From NCBI RefSeq assembly GCF_022761125.1, contig NZ_JAKWJR010000002.1, positions 310,001 to 374,000 on the forward strand: DNA of 64,000 nucleotides, written 5' to 3'. Under the pieces are notes generated by a model, which was given only the letters and a program-made list of their open reading frames with translations, ran no database searches and was not told the DNA's origin. The translations under genes and the position numbers were made by a program. Shown here piece after piece: positions 17,469 through 25,850 of the stretch. Source of the stretch: Nocardioides sp. SR21 (GTDB taxonomy: Bacteria > Actinomycetota > Actinomycetes > Propionibacteriales > Nocardioidaceae). Each line of letters begins with the position of its first letter. Position 1 is the first letter of the stretch.

Positions 17469-18553
17469 CCGACACGACCTGCCCGTCCTGCGGTGCTGTT
17501 GCTGCCGCGGGCGCGAAGTTCTGCGAAAGCTGCGGGAAGCCGCTCGGGGGCGACGCGCCCGCGACCCCGGTCGTCCCGGCCGCTGTCGACGAGCTGAGCC
17601 CGATCAGCGCGCCGACGCACCGCAAGATCGCCGACTCCGACGTGCCGTCCGGTCCGCGCCCGTGCCTGTCGTGCGGGGGAGCGGTCGGCCCGGACGGCTA
17701 CTGCGAGACCTGCGGTGCCAAGGCGCCGACCGAGCGCGACCACTTCCGCGAGACCCCGGCGGCGTGGGTGGCCGGCGTCTGCGACCGCGGCATCGTGCAC
17801 AGCCGCAACGAGGACGCGATGGCGCTGCTCGCGTCCGAGGGCCGGGCCGTGCTGGTCGTGCTCGACGGGGTCTCGAACTCCATCGACTCCGACGTCGCCT
17901 CGCTCGCCGGCGCCAAGGCCGCGCGCGACGTGCTGACGACGCCGTTCCCGCACGGCATGGGGACGCCGGCCAGCCGCACCGGCGCGATCACCAAGGTGCT
18001 CACCGATGCGGCGAACGCCGCCAACGACGCGGTGGTCGCGGCCACCGACCCGGCCTCGACCAACCCCGCGTCGGCGACGTTCGCGGTCGCGGTGCTGGAG
18101 GGCAACCTGCTCGCGCACGCGAACATCGGTGACTCGCGGGTCTACTGGCTGCCCGACGGAGGCACGCCGGTGCAGCTCACCGTCGACGACTCCGCGGCGC
18201 AGCAGCAGATCGAGGCCGGCGTGCCGCGCGCGGTCGCCGAGACCTCGAAGGAGGCGCACGCGATCACGAAGTGGCTCGGCCGCGACGCCCCGGACATCGA
18301 GCCGCGCACCGGGCAGGTCGAGCTGACCGGCCCCGGCTGGGTGGTCGCGTGCTCGGACGGGCTGTGGAACTACGCGTCCGAGCCCGGGGCCATCGCCGCG
18401 CAGGTCGCGGCGGCCGGCACCGCCGTACCTCTCGACCTGGCGCTGGCGCTGGTCGCCTTCGCCAACGCGCAGGGTGGGCGCGACAACATCACCGCCGCCG
18501 TTGCCCGCGTAGAGCAGAATGCCAGCGAACCCGCGACCGCAGGAGGAGCCTGA
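17465..18553 (+). CDS. PP2C-family Ser/Thr phosphatase with zinc ribbons
   Basis: Predicted 362-residue protein. Two zinc ribbons (Cys 6, 9, 20, 23 and about 66, 69, 80, 83) precede a PP2C domain. All metal-binding landmarks are present: HSRNEDAM, VVLDGVSNS, GDSRVYWLPDG, ACSDGLWNYA and GGRDNITAAVARV. The second ribbon, ending DGYCETCG, resembles those in PknG and the FHA protein. The start overlaps the pknG stop, so kinase and phosphatase are made together. It probably reverses PknG phosphorylation; direct evidence is not visible. Confidence 0.93.
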   Translation: MTDTTCPSCGAVAAAGAKFCESCGKPLGGDAPATPVVPAAVDELSPISAPTHRKIADSDVPSGPRPCLSCGGAVGPDGYCETCGAKAPTERDHFRETPAAWVAGVCDRGIVHSRNEDAMALLASEGRAVLVVLDGVSNSIDSDVASLAGAKAARDVLTTPFPHGMGTPASRTGAITKVLTDAANAANDAVVAATDPASTNPASATFAVAVLEGNLLAHANIGDSRVYWLPDGGTPVQLTVDDSAAQQQIEAGVPRAVAETSKEAHAITKWLGRDAPDIEPRTGQVELTGPGWVVACSDGLWNYASEPGAIAAQVAAAGTAVPLDLALALVAFANAQGGRDNITAAVARVEQNASEPATAGGA

Positions 18554-19830
18554 TGGCTGAGTTCAGCGCCACCGTCTACCAGAACGAGTTCCTCCCGGAC
18601 GGGGGCACGGACGTCAACGCGATCGTCACCGTGACCTGCTCCGGCGCCGGCACCGCCGGGCAGACCGGCGCAGGCTCGGCCGGCGAGATCATCATCGTCG
18701 ACACGTCCGGCTCGATGGGCCCGGACACGATGGCGGCCGCGAAGCAGGCGGCGCAGGCCGCGCTCGCCGAGATCGTCGACGGCACGTACTTCGCGGTGAT
18801 CTCCGGCTCGAACCGCGCCCAGCTGGTCTTCCCGCAGGTGCGCTCCGGCCCGGCGATGGTGCCGATGGACGCCCAGGCGCGCAGCTACGCGAGCGAGGCG
18901 ATCGGACGGTTCCACGGGTCCGGCGGTACGGCGATGAGCACGTGGCTCGACCTCGCGGGCTCGGTGTTCGCGTCGGTGCCCGAGGTGACCCAGCGGCACG
19001 CGATCCTGCTGACCGACGGCGAGAACCGCGAGAACGAGGGCGCCCTCAGCGAGGCGATCGGCCGGGCGACCGGCTACTTCCAGTGCGACTGCCGCGGTGC
19101 CGGCACCGACTGGCAGGTCGAGGAGCTGCGCCGGATCTCCCAGGCCCTGCTGGGAACCGTCGACATCATCCCGGAGCCCGCGCAGATGCAGGCGCAGTTC
19201 CAGGAGATGATGCGCAACTCGATGGCGCGTGGTGTCGCCGACGCGCAGCTGCGGGTCTGGACCCCGCAGGGCTCGCAGATCCTCTTCGTGCGGCAGGTGT
19301 CGCCGGCCGTCGACGACCTCACCGACCGGCGGGTGGAGGTCAACGCCCTGACCGGCGGCTATCCCACCGGCGCCTGGGCCGACGAGTCCCGCGACTACCA
19401 CGTCGGCGTCCGGGTCGCGGCGAAGGCGATCGGCCAGGAGCAGCTCGCCGCGCGCGTGCAGCTCGCGATCGGCGAGAACGTCATGGCGCAGGGGCTGGTC
19501 AAGGCGACCTGGTCGAACAACTCCGAGCAGACCGCGAAGATCGACCCGCAGGTCGCGCACTACACCGGGCAGACCGAGCTCGCCGCGATGATCCAGGAGG
19601 GCCTCGCCGCCAAGGCGTCCGGCGACACCGCGACCGCGACGACCAAGCTCGGCCGCGCCGTCCAGCTGGCCGCCGAGACCGGCAACGAGGAGGCGACGTC
19701 CAAGCTGCGCAAGGTCGTCGAGATCGACGACGAGAAGGAAGGCACCGTCCGGCTCAAGGCCGCCGTCAACAAGGCGGACGAGATGGCCCTCGACACCGCC
19801 TCCACCAAGACCACGCGGATCAAGAAGTGA
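18553..19830 (+). CDS. VWA-domain protein
   Basis: Predicted 425-residue cytoplasmic protein. A von Willebrand factor A domain occupies roughly residues 40-220 with a complete MIDAS: DTSGSMG, the Gly-Thr loop GSGGTAMSTW and the aspartate in LTDGENRENEG. A beta-rich middle region and a charged helical tail (about 350-425) follow. The start shares one base with the phosphatase stop and follows GGAGGAG. VWA proteins with MoxR-like or CbxX-like AAA ATPases often act in metal insertion or complex assembly, and here an AAA gene sits in the same operon. Confidence 0.92.
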   Translation: MAEFSATVYQNEFLPDGGTDVNAIVTVTCSGAGTAGQTGAGSAGEIIIVDTSGSMGPDTMAAAKQAAQAALAEIVDGTYFAVISGSNRAQLVFPQVRSGPAMVPMDAQARSYASEAIGRFHGSGGTAMSTWLDLAGSVFASVPEVTQRHAILLTDGENRENEGALSEAIGRATGYFQCDCRGAGTDWQVEELRRISQALLGTVDIIPEPAQMQAQFQEMMRNSMARGVADAQLRVWTPQGSQILFVRQVSPAVDDLTDRRVEVNALTGGYPTGAWADESRDYHVGVRVAAKAIGQEQLAARVQLAIGENVMAQGLVKATWSNNSEQTAKIDPQVAHYTGQTELAAMIQEGLAAKASGDTATATTKLGRAVQLAAETGNEEATSKLRKVVEIDDEKEGTVRLKAAVNKADEMALDTASTKTTRIKK

Positions 19831-20510
19831 GCACCTGCCCCGCCGGCCACGAGTCGACCGCCACCGACTACTGCGACGTCTGCGGGCTCGCGATGGGGGC
19901 TCCCGCTGCAGCCGCTGCTCCTGCTGCTCCCGCTGACGCTCCGGTGGACACCACCAGCTGCCCGAACTGCTCGGCGGCCAACCCGCCGAACGCGCTGTTC
20001 TGCGAGGCGTGCGGCTACGACTTCACCACCGGCTCGATGCCGCGCCCGCTGACGCCACCCGGCGGCGTCCCGGCGTCGTCCGCCGCCGAGAACCCGTCGC
20101 CGCCGCTCACCGAGCGCTGGGTCGCCGAGGTCTGGATCGACCCGGACTGGTACGCCGACCAGGAGTCGACCGACCCGCTCCCGTCGCCCGGCCTGCCCCG
20201 CGTCGTACCGCTCAAGAACACCTCGATCCTGATCGGCCGCGCCTCCCGCAGCCGCAACATCACCCCCGACATCGACCTCTCGTCGGACAACGGCATCAGC
20301 CGCCGCCACGCCCAGCTCACCACCGACGGCACCCGCTGGTGGGTCGAGGACCTCGGCTCGTCGAACGGCACGTACGTCGGCGACGCCGTCGGCGCCCTGC
20401 CCTCCACGCCGGTGCCCCAGGGCCAGAAGCAGGAGGTCTCCGCCGACGACCGCATCTACGTCGGCGCCTGGACCCGCATCGTCGTCCGCAAGGCGGCCGA
20501 GGGGGAGTAG
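19827..20510 (+). CDS. Zinc-ribbon and FHA-domain protein
   Basis: Predicted 227-residue protein and last gene of the operon. The GTG start overlaps the VWA stop. A CxxxH...CDVCG ribbon (residues 4-19), an Ala/Pro linker and a second CxxC...CxxC ribbon near 45-62 precede an FHA domain (about 120-220). The phosphothreonine-binding signatures are clear: ILIGRASRSR, ISRRHAQL and EDLGSSNGTYVG. By analogy with mycobacterial GarA it could read PknG phosphorylation, but it lacks an obvious N-terminal GarA-like Thr motif. An 88-bp palindromic repeat follows 25 bases after the stop. Confidence 0.93.
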   Translation: MSTCPAGHESTATDYCDVCGLAMGAPAAAAAPAAPADAPVDTTSCPNCSAANPPNALFCEACGYDFTTGSMPRPLTPPGGVPASSAAENPSPPLTERWVAEVWIDPDWYADQESTDPLPSPGLPRVVPLKNTSILIGRASRSRNITPDIDLSSDNGISRRHAQLTTDGTRWWVEDLGSSNGTYVGDAVGALPSTPVPQGQKQEVSADDRIYVGAWTRIVVRKAAEGE

Positions 20511-20534
20511 CGCTGCGTTGGTGACCGCGCTGCC

Positions 20535-20622
20535 GGTTCACCATGTTAAGTAGGTGAACCGTCACTTCTCATGGCGTGCACACCATGAGAAGTGCAGCTT
20601 CGCCTGCATAACATGGTGAACC
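20535..20622. repeat. 88-bp palindromic repeat, copy 1
   Basis: The element has perfect 14-base ends, GGTTCACCATGTTA (20535-20548) and TAACATGGTGAACC (20609-20622). An inner perfect inverted repeat of CACTTCTCATGG (20563-20574) with CCATGAGAAGTG (20583-20594) makes almost the whole element foldable. It lies between convergent genes ending at 20510 and 20663. A second copy of exactly 88 bases is at 62761-62848, differing at about 16 positions by my alignment. It could act as a bidirectional terminator and looks like a dispersed REP or MITE-type element. Confidence 0.85.
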
Positions 20623-20662
20623 TGCGTCGCCCGGTCCCTGCCGGCCCACCAGCCCGCATCGA

Positions 20663-21088
20663 TCACGCGGTCGCCCACACCACCGGCAGGACCAGGACCG
20701 CGAACCGTGCCGTCCGGCCGACCAGGCAGAGGACCGCGAAGAGCCAGCGCCGCTGGTGTGCGGCACCGGCCGCGAGGCTGACGATGGCGAGGGGCGGCAG
20801 GCCGACCGCGGCCGAGGCGAGCACGACGGGAGGCCCGGTCACGCGACCGGCCCACCGGCTCTCGCTGAGCTTCGCCGCCCAGCGGCCGCCACCGCGGCGC
20901 GCGGACTCGAAGAGCACCAGCTTGCCCGCGGTCTGCCCGGCCGCGAGGGCGAGCACGACGAGCACGGCGACGACGGTGTGGGTGCGGGTGGCGGCCAGCA
21001 GGCCGTAGGCCTCCGCGTTGACGAGCGGCAGCAGTGCCGAGGCGAGACCGGTCCCGAGCGCCGAGAGCACGGCGAGCACCTCGGTCAC
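20663..21088 (-). CDS. Small polytopic membrane protein, possibly YqaA/VTT-like
   Basis: Predicted 141-residue protein with about four hydrophobic helices. The GTG at 21088 is chosen because it overlaps the stop of the upstream CDP-alcohol phosphotransferase gene by four bases (GTGA). The segment LLPLVNAEAYGLL followed by an AAGQTAGKLVLFESAR helix resembles the re-entrant loop region of YqaA/DedA-type (VTT domain) proteins, but the protein is shorter than most. Family call tentative. Coupling to the phosphatidyltransferase suggests a membrane-lipid context. Confidence 0.7.
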   Translation of the reverse strand: MTEVLAVLSALGTGLASALLPLVNAEAYGLLAATRTHTVVAVLVVLALAAGQTAGKLVLFESARRGGGRWAAKLSESRWAGRVTGPPVVLASAAVGLPPLAIVSLAAGAAHQRRWLFAVLCLVGRTARFAVLVLPVVWATA

Positions 21089-21678
21089 GACAGCATCCGC
21101 AGCACGCGGTGGGCCGACCAGGCCTTGACGGCGCCAACGCCCAGGACGACGAGGAGCCCGACGGCGTACCACCCGAGCGCGATCGCGACGACGACGCCGG
21201 CGGTGTTGGCGGCCTTGGCGAGCGGCGACCAGTTCAGCCGCCAGACGGTGTGGTCGACGAGGTGGAAGTCGTTGGGGCCGAGGATCGGCCAGCAGAGGAA
21301 CGCCAGCGAGAGCATCGTGTCGAGCACCGCGAACGACAGCAGGAACGCGACCGCCAGCACCCAGGCGCCAGGCAGGTGGGCCAGCAGGCCGGCGCACAGC
21401 AGGGTCGTGCACGCGCGGTCGCTGATGATGTCGAGCACCGCGCCGAGGCGGGTCTCCTGGTCGAGACGCCGGGCCAGCCAGCCGTCGAGGATGTCGCCGA
21501 TCCAGTAGACGGCGTACGCCGCTGCGCTCAGCCGGAGGTCGTGGGTGGCGATCGCGTACCCGCCGATCACGACGGCCGCGACGGTGCGCAGCAGGGTGAC
21601 CAGGTTGGGCCAGGTGGTGAGGGACCCGACCGGAAGCGGGAGCGTGGGTGCGGGTCGGTCGAGCAGCGAGGTCGTCAT
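21085..21678 (-). CDS. CDP-alcohol phosphatidyltransferase
   Basis: Predicted 197-residue membrane enzyme. The catalytic signature DG-x2-AR-x8-G-x3-D-x3-D is complete in ILDGWLARRLDQETRLGA and the following VLDIISD. It transfers a phosphatidyl group from CDP-diacylglycerol (or a related donor) to an alcohol acceptor; the acceptor cannot be told from sequence. The ATG at 21678 begins the conserved protein. It forms a two-gene operon with the small membrane protein and is divergent from the histidine kinase gene. Confidence 0.9.
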   Translation of the reverse strand: MTTSLLDRPAPTLPLPVGSLTTWPNLVTLLRTVAAVVIGGYAIATHDLRLSAAAYAVYWIGDILDGWLARRLDQETRLGAVLDIISDRACTTLLCAGLLAHLPGAWVLAVAFLLSFAVLDTMLSLAFLCWPILGPNDFHLVDHTVWRLNWSPLAKAANTAGVVVAIALGWYAVGLLVVLGVGAVKAWSAHRVLRMLS

Positions 21679-21735
21679 GCCAGCAGCGTCGTCCGGCAGC
21701 GGCCGTCGCAGAACGGCCTGCGGTGCCGTGCTGAC

Positions 21736-21751
21736 CGGTACCCGGGTACCG
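21736..21751. promoter_or_regulatory. 16-bp perfect palindrome in a divergent promoter region
   Basis: CGGTACCCGGGTACCG is its own reverse complement. It lies between the start of the phosphatidyltransferase gene (21678) and the histidine kinase (21803). It may be an operator for either side; no matching regulator could be assigned. Confidence 0.4.
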
Positions 21752-21802
21752 ACTTGCGCCTTCCTCCGGGACATCCGGGCCGTTGTCGCCGAGACTGGCC
21801 GC

Positions 21803-22906
21803 GTGAGGAACAGCGTCGAGCGATGGCTGGCAGGCTCGTGGATGCTGCATCGCCTGCTGTACGGCGTTGCCGGCGTCGTCGTGGTCGTGTCGCTGCTGGT
21901 CTCCACCACCTACGAGAGCGAGACGCTCTCCGGCCTCGCCCTGGTGGTCGTGCCCGTGATCGTGCTGGCGTCGCTGCCGAACCGCCGCCGGCGTGCCTCC
22001 GTGCTCGCGGGCGCCGCCGGGTTCGTGGCGCTCTGGACGCCGGATGCGGTGTTCCTGTGGCCGGCCGTGTCCGCGCTGGTCTTCGTCTCGATCGCCGAGG
22101 ACCAGCGCGAGGTGCCGGTCTCGGGTTGGATCGGCGGCTTCACCGGCTCCGTCGGCGCGCTGGTCGTCTACGCCGACCAGGCCACGGTGGCGCCGTTCTT
22201 CGCGACCGCCCTGGGCGGCGTGCTCGGTCTCTGGCTCCGGTCACGCACGCACGCCACGGAGCTCGCGGAGGAGACCGAGTCGTTGCGCGGCCACGCCGCG
22301 TGGCTCGAGCAGCGCACCAGCCTGGCCCGTGAGCTGCACGACGTCGTCGGCCACCACGTGACGGCGATGGTCGTGCAGGCCGAGGCCGGACTGGTCGGTG
22401 ACCCGGAATGCGCGCTGCACGAGATCGGGGCCCAGGGCCGCGCCGCCCTCACCGAGCTGGACGCCCTCGTCGTCCACCTGCGTGACCCCGACGCGCCGCT
22501 GCAGGTCACCGCCCCGCCCCGGCTCTCCGACATCGACGAGCTGCTCGCCCTGCCGCTGCGCCACCAGGGCGTGACGGTCGCCGTCGAGGTGGACCCCGAC
22601 CTCGTCACCGACGAGGTGACGACCCTGACGGCGTACCGGATCGTCCAGGAGGCGCTGACCAACGTCGCCCGGCACGCGCGGGCCCGCCAGGTGTGGGTCG
22701 AGGTCGCCGCAGCCGGTACCGACGTGCGGCTGCGGGTCAGCGACGACGGCGTCGGTCCGCCGGCCGAGGTGACGCGTGGCGCCGGGCTGGTGGGGATCGA
22801 GGAGCGGGTCGTCGCGCTGGCCGGCGTCTGGAGCCTGACCCCGCGTCCCGGCGGCGGCACGGTCGTCGACGTCCGCCTCCCGGCGTCGCGCGAGGCGCGG
22901 CGATGA
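21803..22906 (+). CDS. NarL-type sensor histidine kinase
   Basis: Predicted 367-residue kinase. About five membrane helices fill residues 15-140. A HisKA_3 dimerisation helix carries the phospho-acceptor His near residue 179 (RELHDVVGHH). The HATPase domain shows the N box TAYRIVQEALTNVARHA, DDGVG and GLVGIEERVVALAG. The GTG at 21803 is the first start after the promoter palindrome and gives a membrane-compatible N-terminus. The stop overlaps the response-regulator start. The signal is unknown; helices with minimal loops suggest sensing within the membrane. Confidence 0.9.
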   Translation: MRNSVERWLAGSWMLHRLLYGVAGVVVVVSLLVSTTYESETLSGLALVVVPVIVLASLPNRRRRASVLAGAAGFVALWTPDAVFLWPAVSALVFVSIAEDQREVPVSGWIGGFTGSVGALVVYADQATVAPFFATALGGVLGLWLRSRTHATELAEETESLRGHAAWLEQRTSLARELHDVVGHHVTAMVVQAEAGLVGDPECALHEIGAQGRAALTELDALVVHLRDPDAPLQVTAPPRLSDIDELLALPLRHQGVTVAVEVDPDLVTDEVTTLTAYRIVQEALTNVARHARARQVWVEVAAAGTDVRLRVSDDGVGPPAEVTRGAGLVGIEERVVALAGVWSLTPRPGGGTVVDVRLPASREARR

Positions 22907-23559
22907 TCCGCGTCGCCGTCGTCGACGACCAGCAGCTGGTCCGGGAAGGCTTCGCGCTGATCCTCGGAGCCCAGGACGACATGGAGGTCGCGGTGCAGGC
23001 CGAGGACGGGCGGCAGTTCCTCGACGCGGTCAAGATCGACCCGCGGATCGACGTCGCCCTGGTCGACATCCGGATGCCGGTCCTCGACGGACTCGCCGCC
23101 ACCCGCGCGCTCGCCGCGGTGCCGCACGCACCGGCCGTCATCGTCGTCACGACGTTCGACGACGACGCCTACGTGCTCGACGCGATCGCCTCGGGCGCGC
23201 GCGGGTTCGTGCTCAAGCGTTGCAGCGGCCGCGAGCTCGTCGACGCCGTACGCCGGGTCGCGGTCGGCGACTCGATCCTCTCGCCGGAGGTCACCGGCGC
23301 AGTGCTGGCCCGGGTGCGGTCGACCGGACCGACGAGCACGGCCGACCTGACGTCGTACGCCCTGACGGCGCGCGAGACCGACGTGCTCGCGCTGGTCGGA
23401 GCCGGCCTCAACAACACCGAGATCGCCGCCCGCCTCCACCTGTCGTTGAGCACGGTGAAGACGCACGTCAGCAACGTCCTCGACAAGACCGACAGCCGCG
23501 ACCGCGTCGGCGCCGCGTTGCTCGCGATCCGCGCGGGACTGGCGCCGCCGGTCTCGTGA
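22903..23559 (+). CDS. NarL/LuxR-type response regulator
   Basis: Predicted 218-residue regulator coupled to the histidine kinase by an ATGA overlap. The receiver domain (1-120) shows VVDDQQLVREGF, the phospho-acceptor Asp in VALVDIRMPVLDG, and the KR pair in GFVLKRCSG. The C-terminal LuxR helix-turn-helix reads LTARETDVLALVGAGLNNTE and STVKTHVSNVLDK. The stop abuts, with no intervening base, the stop codon of the convergent O-methyltransferase gene. Confidence 0.95.
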   Translation: MIRVAVVDDQQLVREGFALILGAQDDMEVAVQAEDGRQFLDAVKIDPRIDVALVDIRMPVLDGLAATRALAAVPHAPAVIVVTTFDDDAYVLDAIASGARGFVLKRCSGRELVDAVRRVAVGDSILSPEVTGAVLARVRSTGPTSTADLTSYALTARETDVLALVGAGLNNTEIAARLHLSLSTVKTHVSNVLDKTDSRDRVGAALLAIRAGLAPPVS

Positions 23560-24129
23560 CTAGCGCTTGGTGGCGATGAGGGCGCTGGCGTCGGGGGCGA
23601 CCATGACCTCGACGGCGGTGAAGCGGTCGTCGGTGAGCCACTGCTCGCGCAGGGTGTCGACGCGGCCGTAGGCGATCGGCGGCCAGATCTCGCAGGGGGT
23701 GAAGTCGTCGAGGACGACGATGCCGCCGGGCTCGACCAGGTCGGCGACGGAGTCGACGCCGACCTCGCTGGGCTCGCCCGAGTCGAGGAACAGCAGGGAG
23801 AACGGACCCTTGTCGAGCAGCGTCGACCAGTCGGCCGAGAGCACCTCGACCTGGGCGTCGTCCTCGAAGATCTCGGCGGCCGCGTCGGCGAGCTTCGCGT
23901 TCAGCTCGGCGGTCACGATCTTCGTGTCCGAGCCGCGGACGCCGGAACGCAGCCACGCCGTACCCACGCCGCAGCCGGTGCCGAACTCCGCCATCGTGCC
24001 CGTGCGGGTCGCGGCCAGCGCGGCCAGCAGCCGGCCGGTCTCGTTGCGGCAGAACGACACGTAGCCCGCCTTGCGGGAGACGGCGAACGCGCGCGACACG
24101 ATGTCGGGCAGATCGGGAGGAGCACTCAC
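23560..24129 (-). CDS. Class I O-methyltransferase-like protein
   Basis: Predicted 189-residue enzyme with a GTG start. The SAM-binding motif is EFGTGCGVGTAWL near residues 48-60, followed by KIVTAELNAKLADAA (motif II) and SLLFLDSGEP, the acidic strand seen in Methyltransf_24/O-methyltransferase-like proteins. A late GGIVVLDDF segment fits the same fold. The substrate is unknown. It shares no operon; the 390 bases upstream hold no gene. Confidence 0.8.
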   Translation of the reverse strand: MSAPPDLPDIVSRAFAVSRKAGYVSFCRNETGRLLAALAATRTGTMAEFGTGCGVGTAWLRSGVRGSDTKIVTAELNAKLADAAAEIFEDDAQVEVLSADWSTLLDKGPFSLLFLDSGEPSEVGVDSVADLVEPGGIVVLDDFTPCEIWPPIAYGRVDTLREQWLTDDRFTAVEVMVAPDASALIATKR

Positions 24130-24520
24130 GCCGGGAAGTCTCTCATCACGGACAAGTCGTCTCGCATGTCGAACACTCCGCGGAATGTCCGGACCTGGAG
24201 CCGATCCCTACCGTACGGTAATCGCACCATGCGGAGCGTGTTCGTACTTATTGAGCGCCGCGGCGGGGCCTGAGAGAGGCCACCTCGCCGCGGAGTTCGG
24301 CGTTGCATGGGCTTCTCGATACATCTGCATCGAAGACGCCCCGGCGAGTCGCCATCACACCGCGCGATCCGCTGTCTGCATGGTTCTAGCTCCCCCTCGT
24401 GCAACCCATGAGCCCCGGACTGACCTTTCCGTGGTGTCTTCGTTTCAGGTGTATCGGGCCGATCAGTACCGATGACCCGCACCACACGAAACCGACACCG
24501 AGACAGGAAAGAGCAGACCG
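24130..24520. other. Gene-poor stretch upstream of the leuB region
   Basis: This 391-base stretch contains a 12-base perfect palindrome TACCGTACGGTA (24209-24220), and a hairpin with arms CCGCGGCG (24258-24265) and CGCCGCGG (24286-24293). No RNA gene was recognised and the open frames lack coding bias. It probably carries the promoters of the O-methyltransferase and of the small gene preceding leuB. The palindrome may be an operator. Confidence 0.45.
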
Positions 24521-24658
24521 ATGTACGACATGTATCCCGACTGGGGTCCCGCCCAGCACCACCCGGACAACCCCCGCAGCCACGAGAACGTGAGCGCGGC
24601 CCTGCAGGCGTCTCTCGACCTGCGGGACAACGGCGGCCAGCGTCCCGACGACAACTAG
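24521..24658 (+). CDS. 45-residue small protein coupled to leuB
   Basis: An ATG at 24521 opens a 45-codon frame ending TAG at 24658, with AGGAAAG about nine bases upstream and strong G/C preference at third positions. The product starts [14 protein letters not shown] and ends [11 protein letters not shown]; it is acidic, with no membrane segment. The leuB ATG lies 10 bases after its stop and has no clear ribosome site of its own, so leuB translation may depend on this gene. Function unknown. It is too small for routine gene callers, hence moderate confidence. Confidence 0.6.
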   Translation: MYDMYPDWGPAQHHPDNPRSHENVSAALQASLDLRDNGGQRPDDN

Positions 24659-24668
24659 CGTTCGGCAC

Positions 24669-25769
24669 ATGACCACCGACTCGAACGCATCCACCGGCAC
24701 GATCAGGCTCGCCGTCATCCCCGGCGACGGCATCGGGCAGGAGGTGACCTCCGAGGCCCTCAAGGTGCTCGAGGTCGCGTCCCCGGCCGGCGTGAAGTTC
24801 GAGCAGACCCGCTACGACCTCGGGGCCGAGCGGTACCTCGCGACCGGCGAGGTGCTTCCCGATTCCGTGCTCGACGAGATCCGTCAGCACGACGCCATTC
24901 TTCTCGGTGCCGTGGGCGGCAAGCCCAACGACCCGAACCTGCCCCCGGGCATCCTCGAGCGTGGGCTGCTGCTCAAGATGCGCTTCGCGCTCGACCACTA
25001 CGTGAACCTCCGCCCGTCGCGGATCTTCCCGGGCGTGCCCGGACCGCTGCGCCCAGAAATTTCGCAGCCCGGCGAGGTCGACTTCGTCGTCGTCCGCGAG
25101 GGCACCGAGGGTCCGTACACCGGCAACGGCGGCGCCCTGCGCGTCGGTACGCCGCACGAGATCGCGACCGAGGTCTCGGTGAACACCGCATTCGGCGTCG
25201 AGCGGGTCGTGCGCGACGCGTTCGCCCGCGCCCAGCGCCGCCCGCGCAAGAAGCTCACGCTGGTCCACAAGACCAACGTGCTCGTGCACGCGGGCTCGGT
25301 CTGGTGGCGCCTCTTCCAGGAGGTGGCCGCGGAGTACCCCGACGTGACCACCGACTACCTGCACATCGACGCGGCCACGATCTTCATGACCACCGACCCG
25401 GGCCGCTTCGACGTGATCGTCACCGACAACCTCTTCGGCGACATCATCACCGACCTCGCCGCCGCCATCACCGGCGGCATCGGTCTGGCCGCGTCCGGCA
25501 ACGTCAACCCCGACCGGACCGCGCCCTCCATGTTCGAGCCGGTCCACGGCTCCGCGCCCGACATCGCGGGCCAGCAGAAGGCCGACCCCACCGCCGCGAT
25601 CCTCTCGGCGGCCCTGCTCCTCGACCACCTCGGCTTCGCCGACGCCGCCGCGACCATCGAGTCCGCCGCCGTCGCCGACATCGCCGAGCGCCCGGCGGGC
25701 AGTGGTCCGACCGGCGGCCGCCGTACCTCCGAGGTCGGCGACGCGATCGCCGCCCGAGTATCCGGCTGA
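24669..25769 (+). CDS. leuB: 3-isopropylmalate dehydrogenase
   Basis: Predicted 366-residue cytoplasmic NAD-dependent enzyme that oxidises and decarboxylates 3-isopropylmalate in leucine synthesis. Family motifs are present: [11 protein letters not shown] at the N-terminus, the ligand loop [35 protein letters not shown] and the metal/NAD segment [28 protein letters not shown] near the end is the cofactor specificity loop. The length is normal for actinobacterial LeuB. It follows the 45-codon gene by 10 bases, and a strong hairpin lies between it and ilvE. Confidence 0.95.
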   Translation: MTTDSNASTGTIRLAVIPGDGIGQEVTSEALKVLEVASPAGVKFEQTRYDLGAERYLATGEVLPDSVLDEIRQHDAILLGAVGGKPNDPNLPPGILERGLLLKMRFALDHYVNLRPSRIFPGVPGPLRPEISQPGEVDFVVVREGTEGPYTGNGGALRVGTPHEIATEVSVNTAFGVERVVRDAFARAQRRPRKKLTLVHKTNVLVHAGSVWWRLFQEVAAEYPDVTTDYLHIDAATIFMTTDPGRFDVIVTDNLFGDIITDLAAAITGGIGLAASGNVNPDRTAPSMFEPVHGSAPDIAGQQKADPTAAILSAALLLDHLGFADAAATIESAAVADIAERPAGSGPTGGRRTSEVGDAIAARVSG

Positions 25770-25788
25770 CGCCCTTCGTCGAATCCTC

Positions 25789-25826
25789 CAGACGGCCGGG
25801 CCCACGTTGGTGGTCCCGGCCGTCTG
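25789..25826 (+). terminator. Terminator-like hairpin between leuB and ilvE
   Basis: Perfect 12-base arms CAGACGGCCGGG (25789-25800) and CCCGGCCGTCTG (25815-25826) form a hairpin 19 bases after the leuB stop, followed by CATTT. It would end the leuB transcript or reduce read-through into ilvE. Confidence 0.75.
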
Positions 25827-25850
25827 CATTTACCTGGAAGGCCTACTAAG

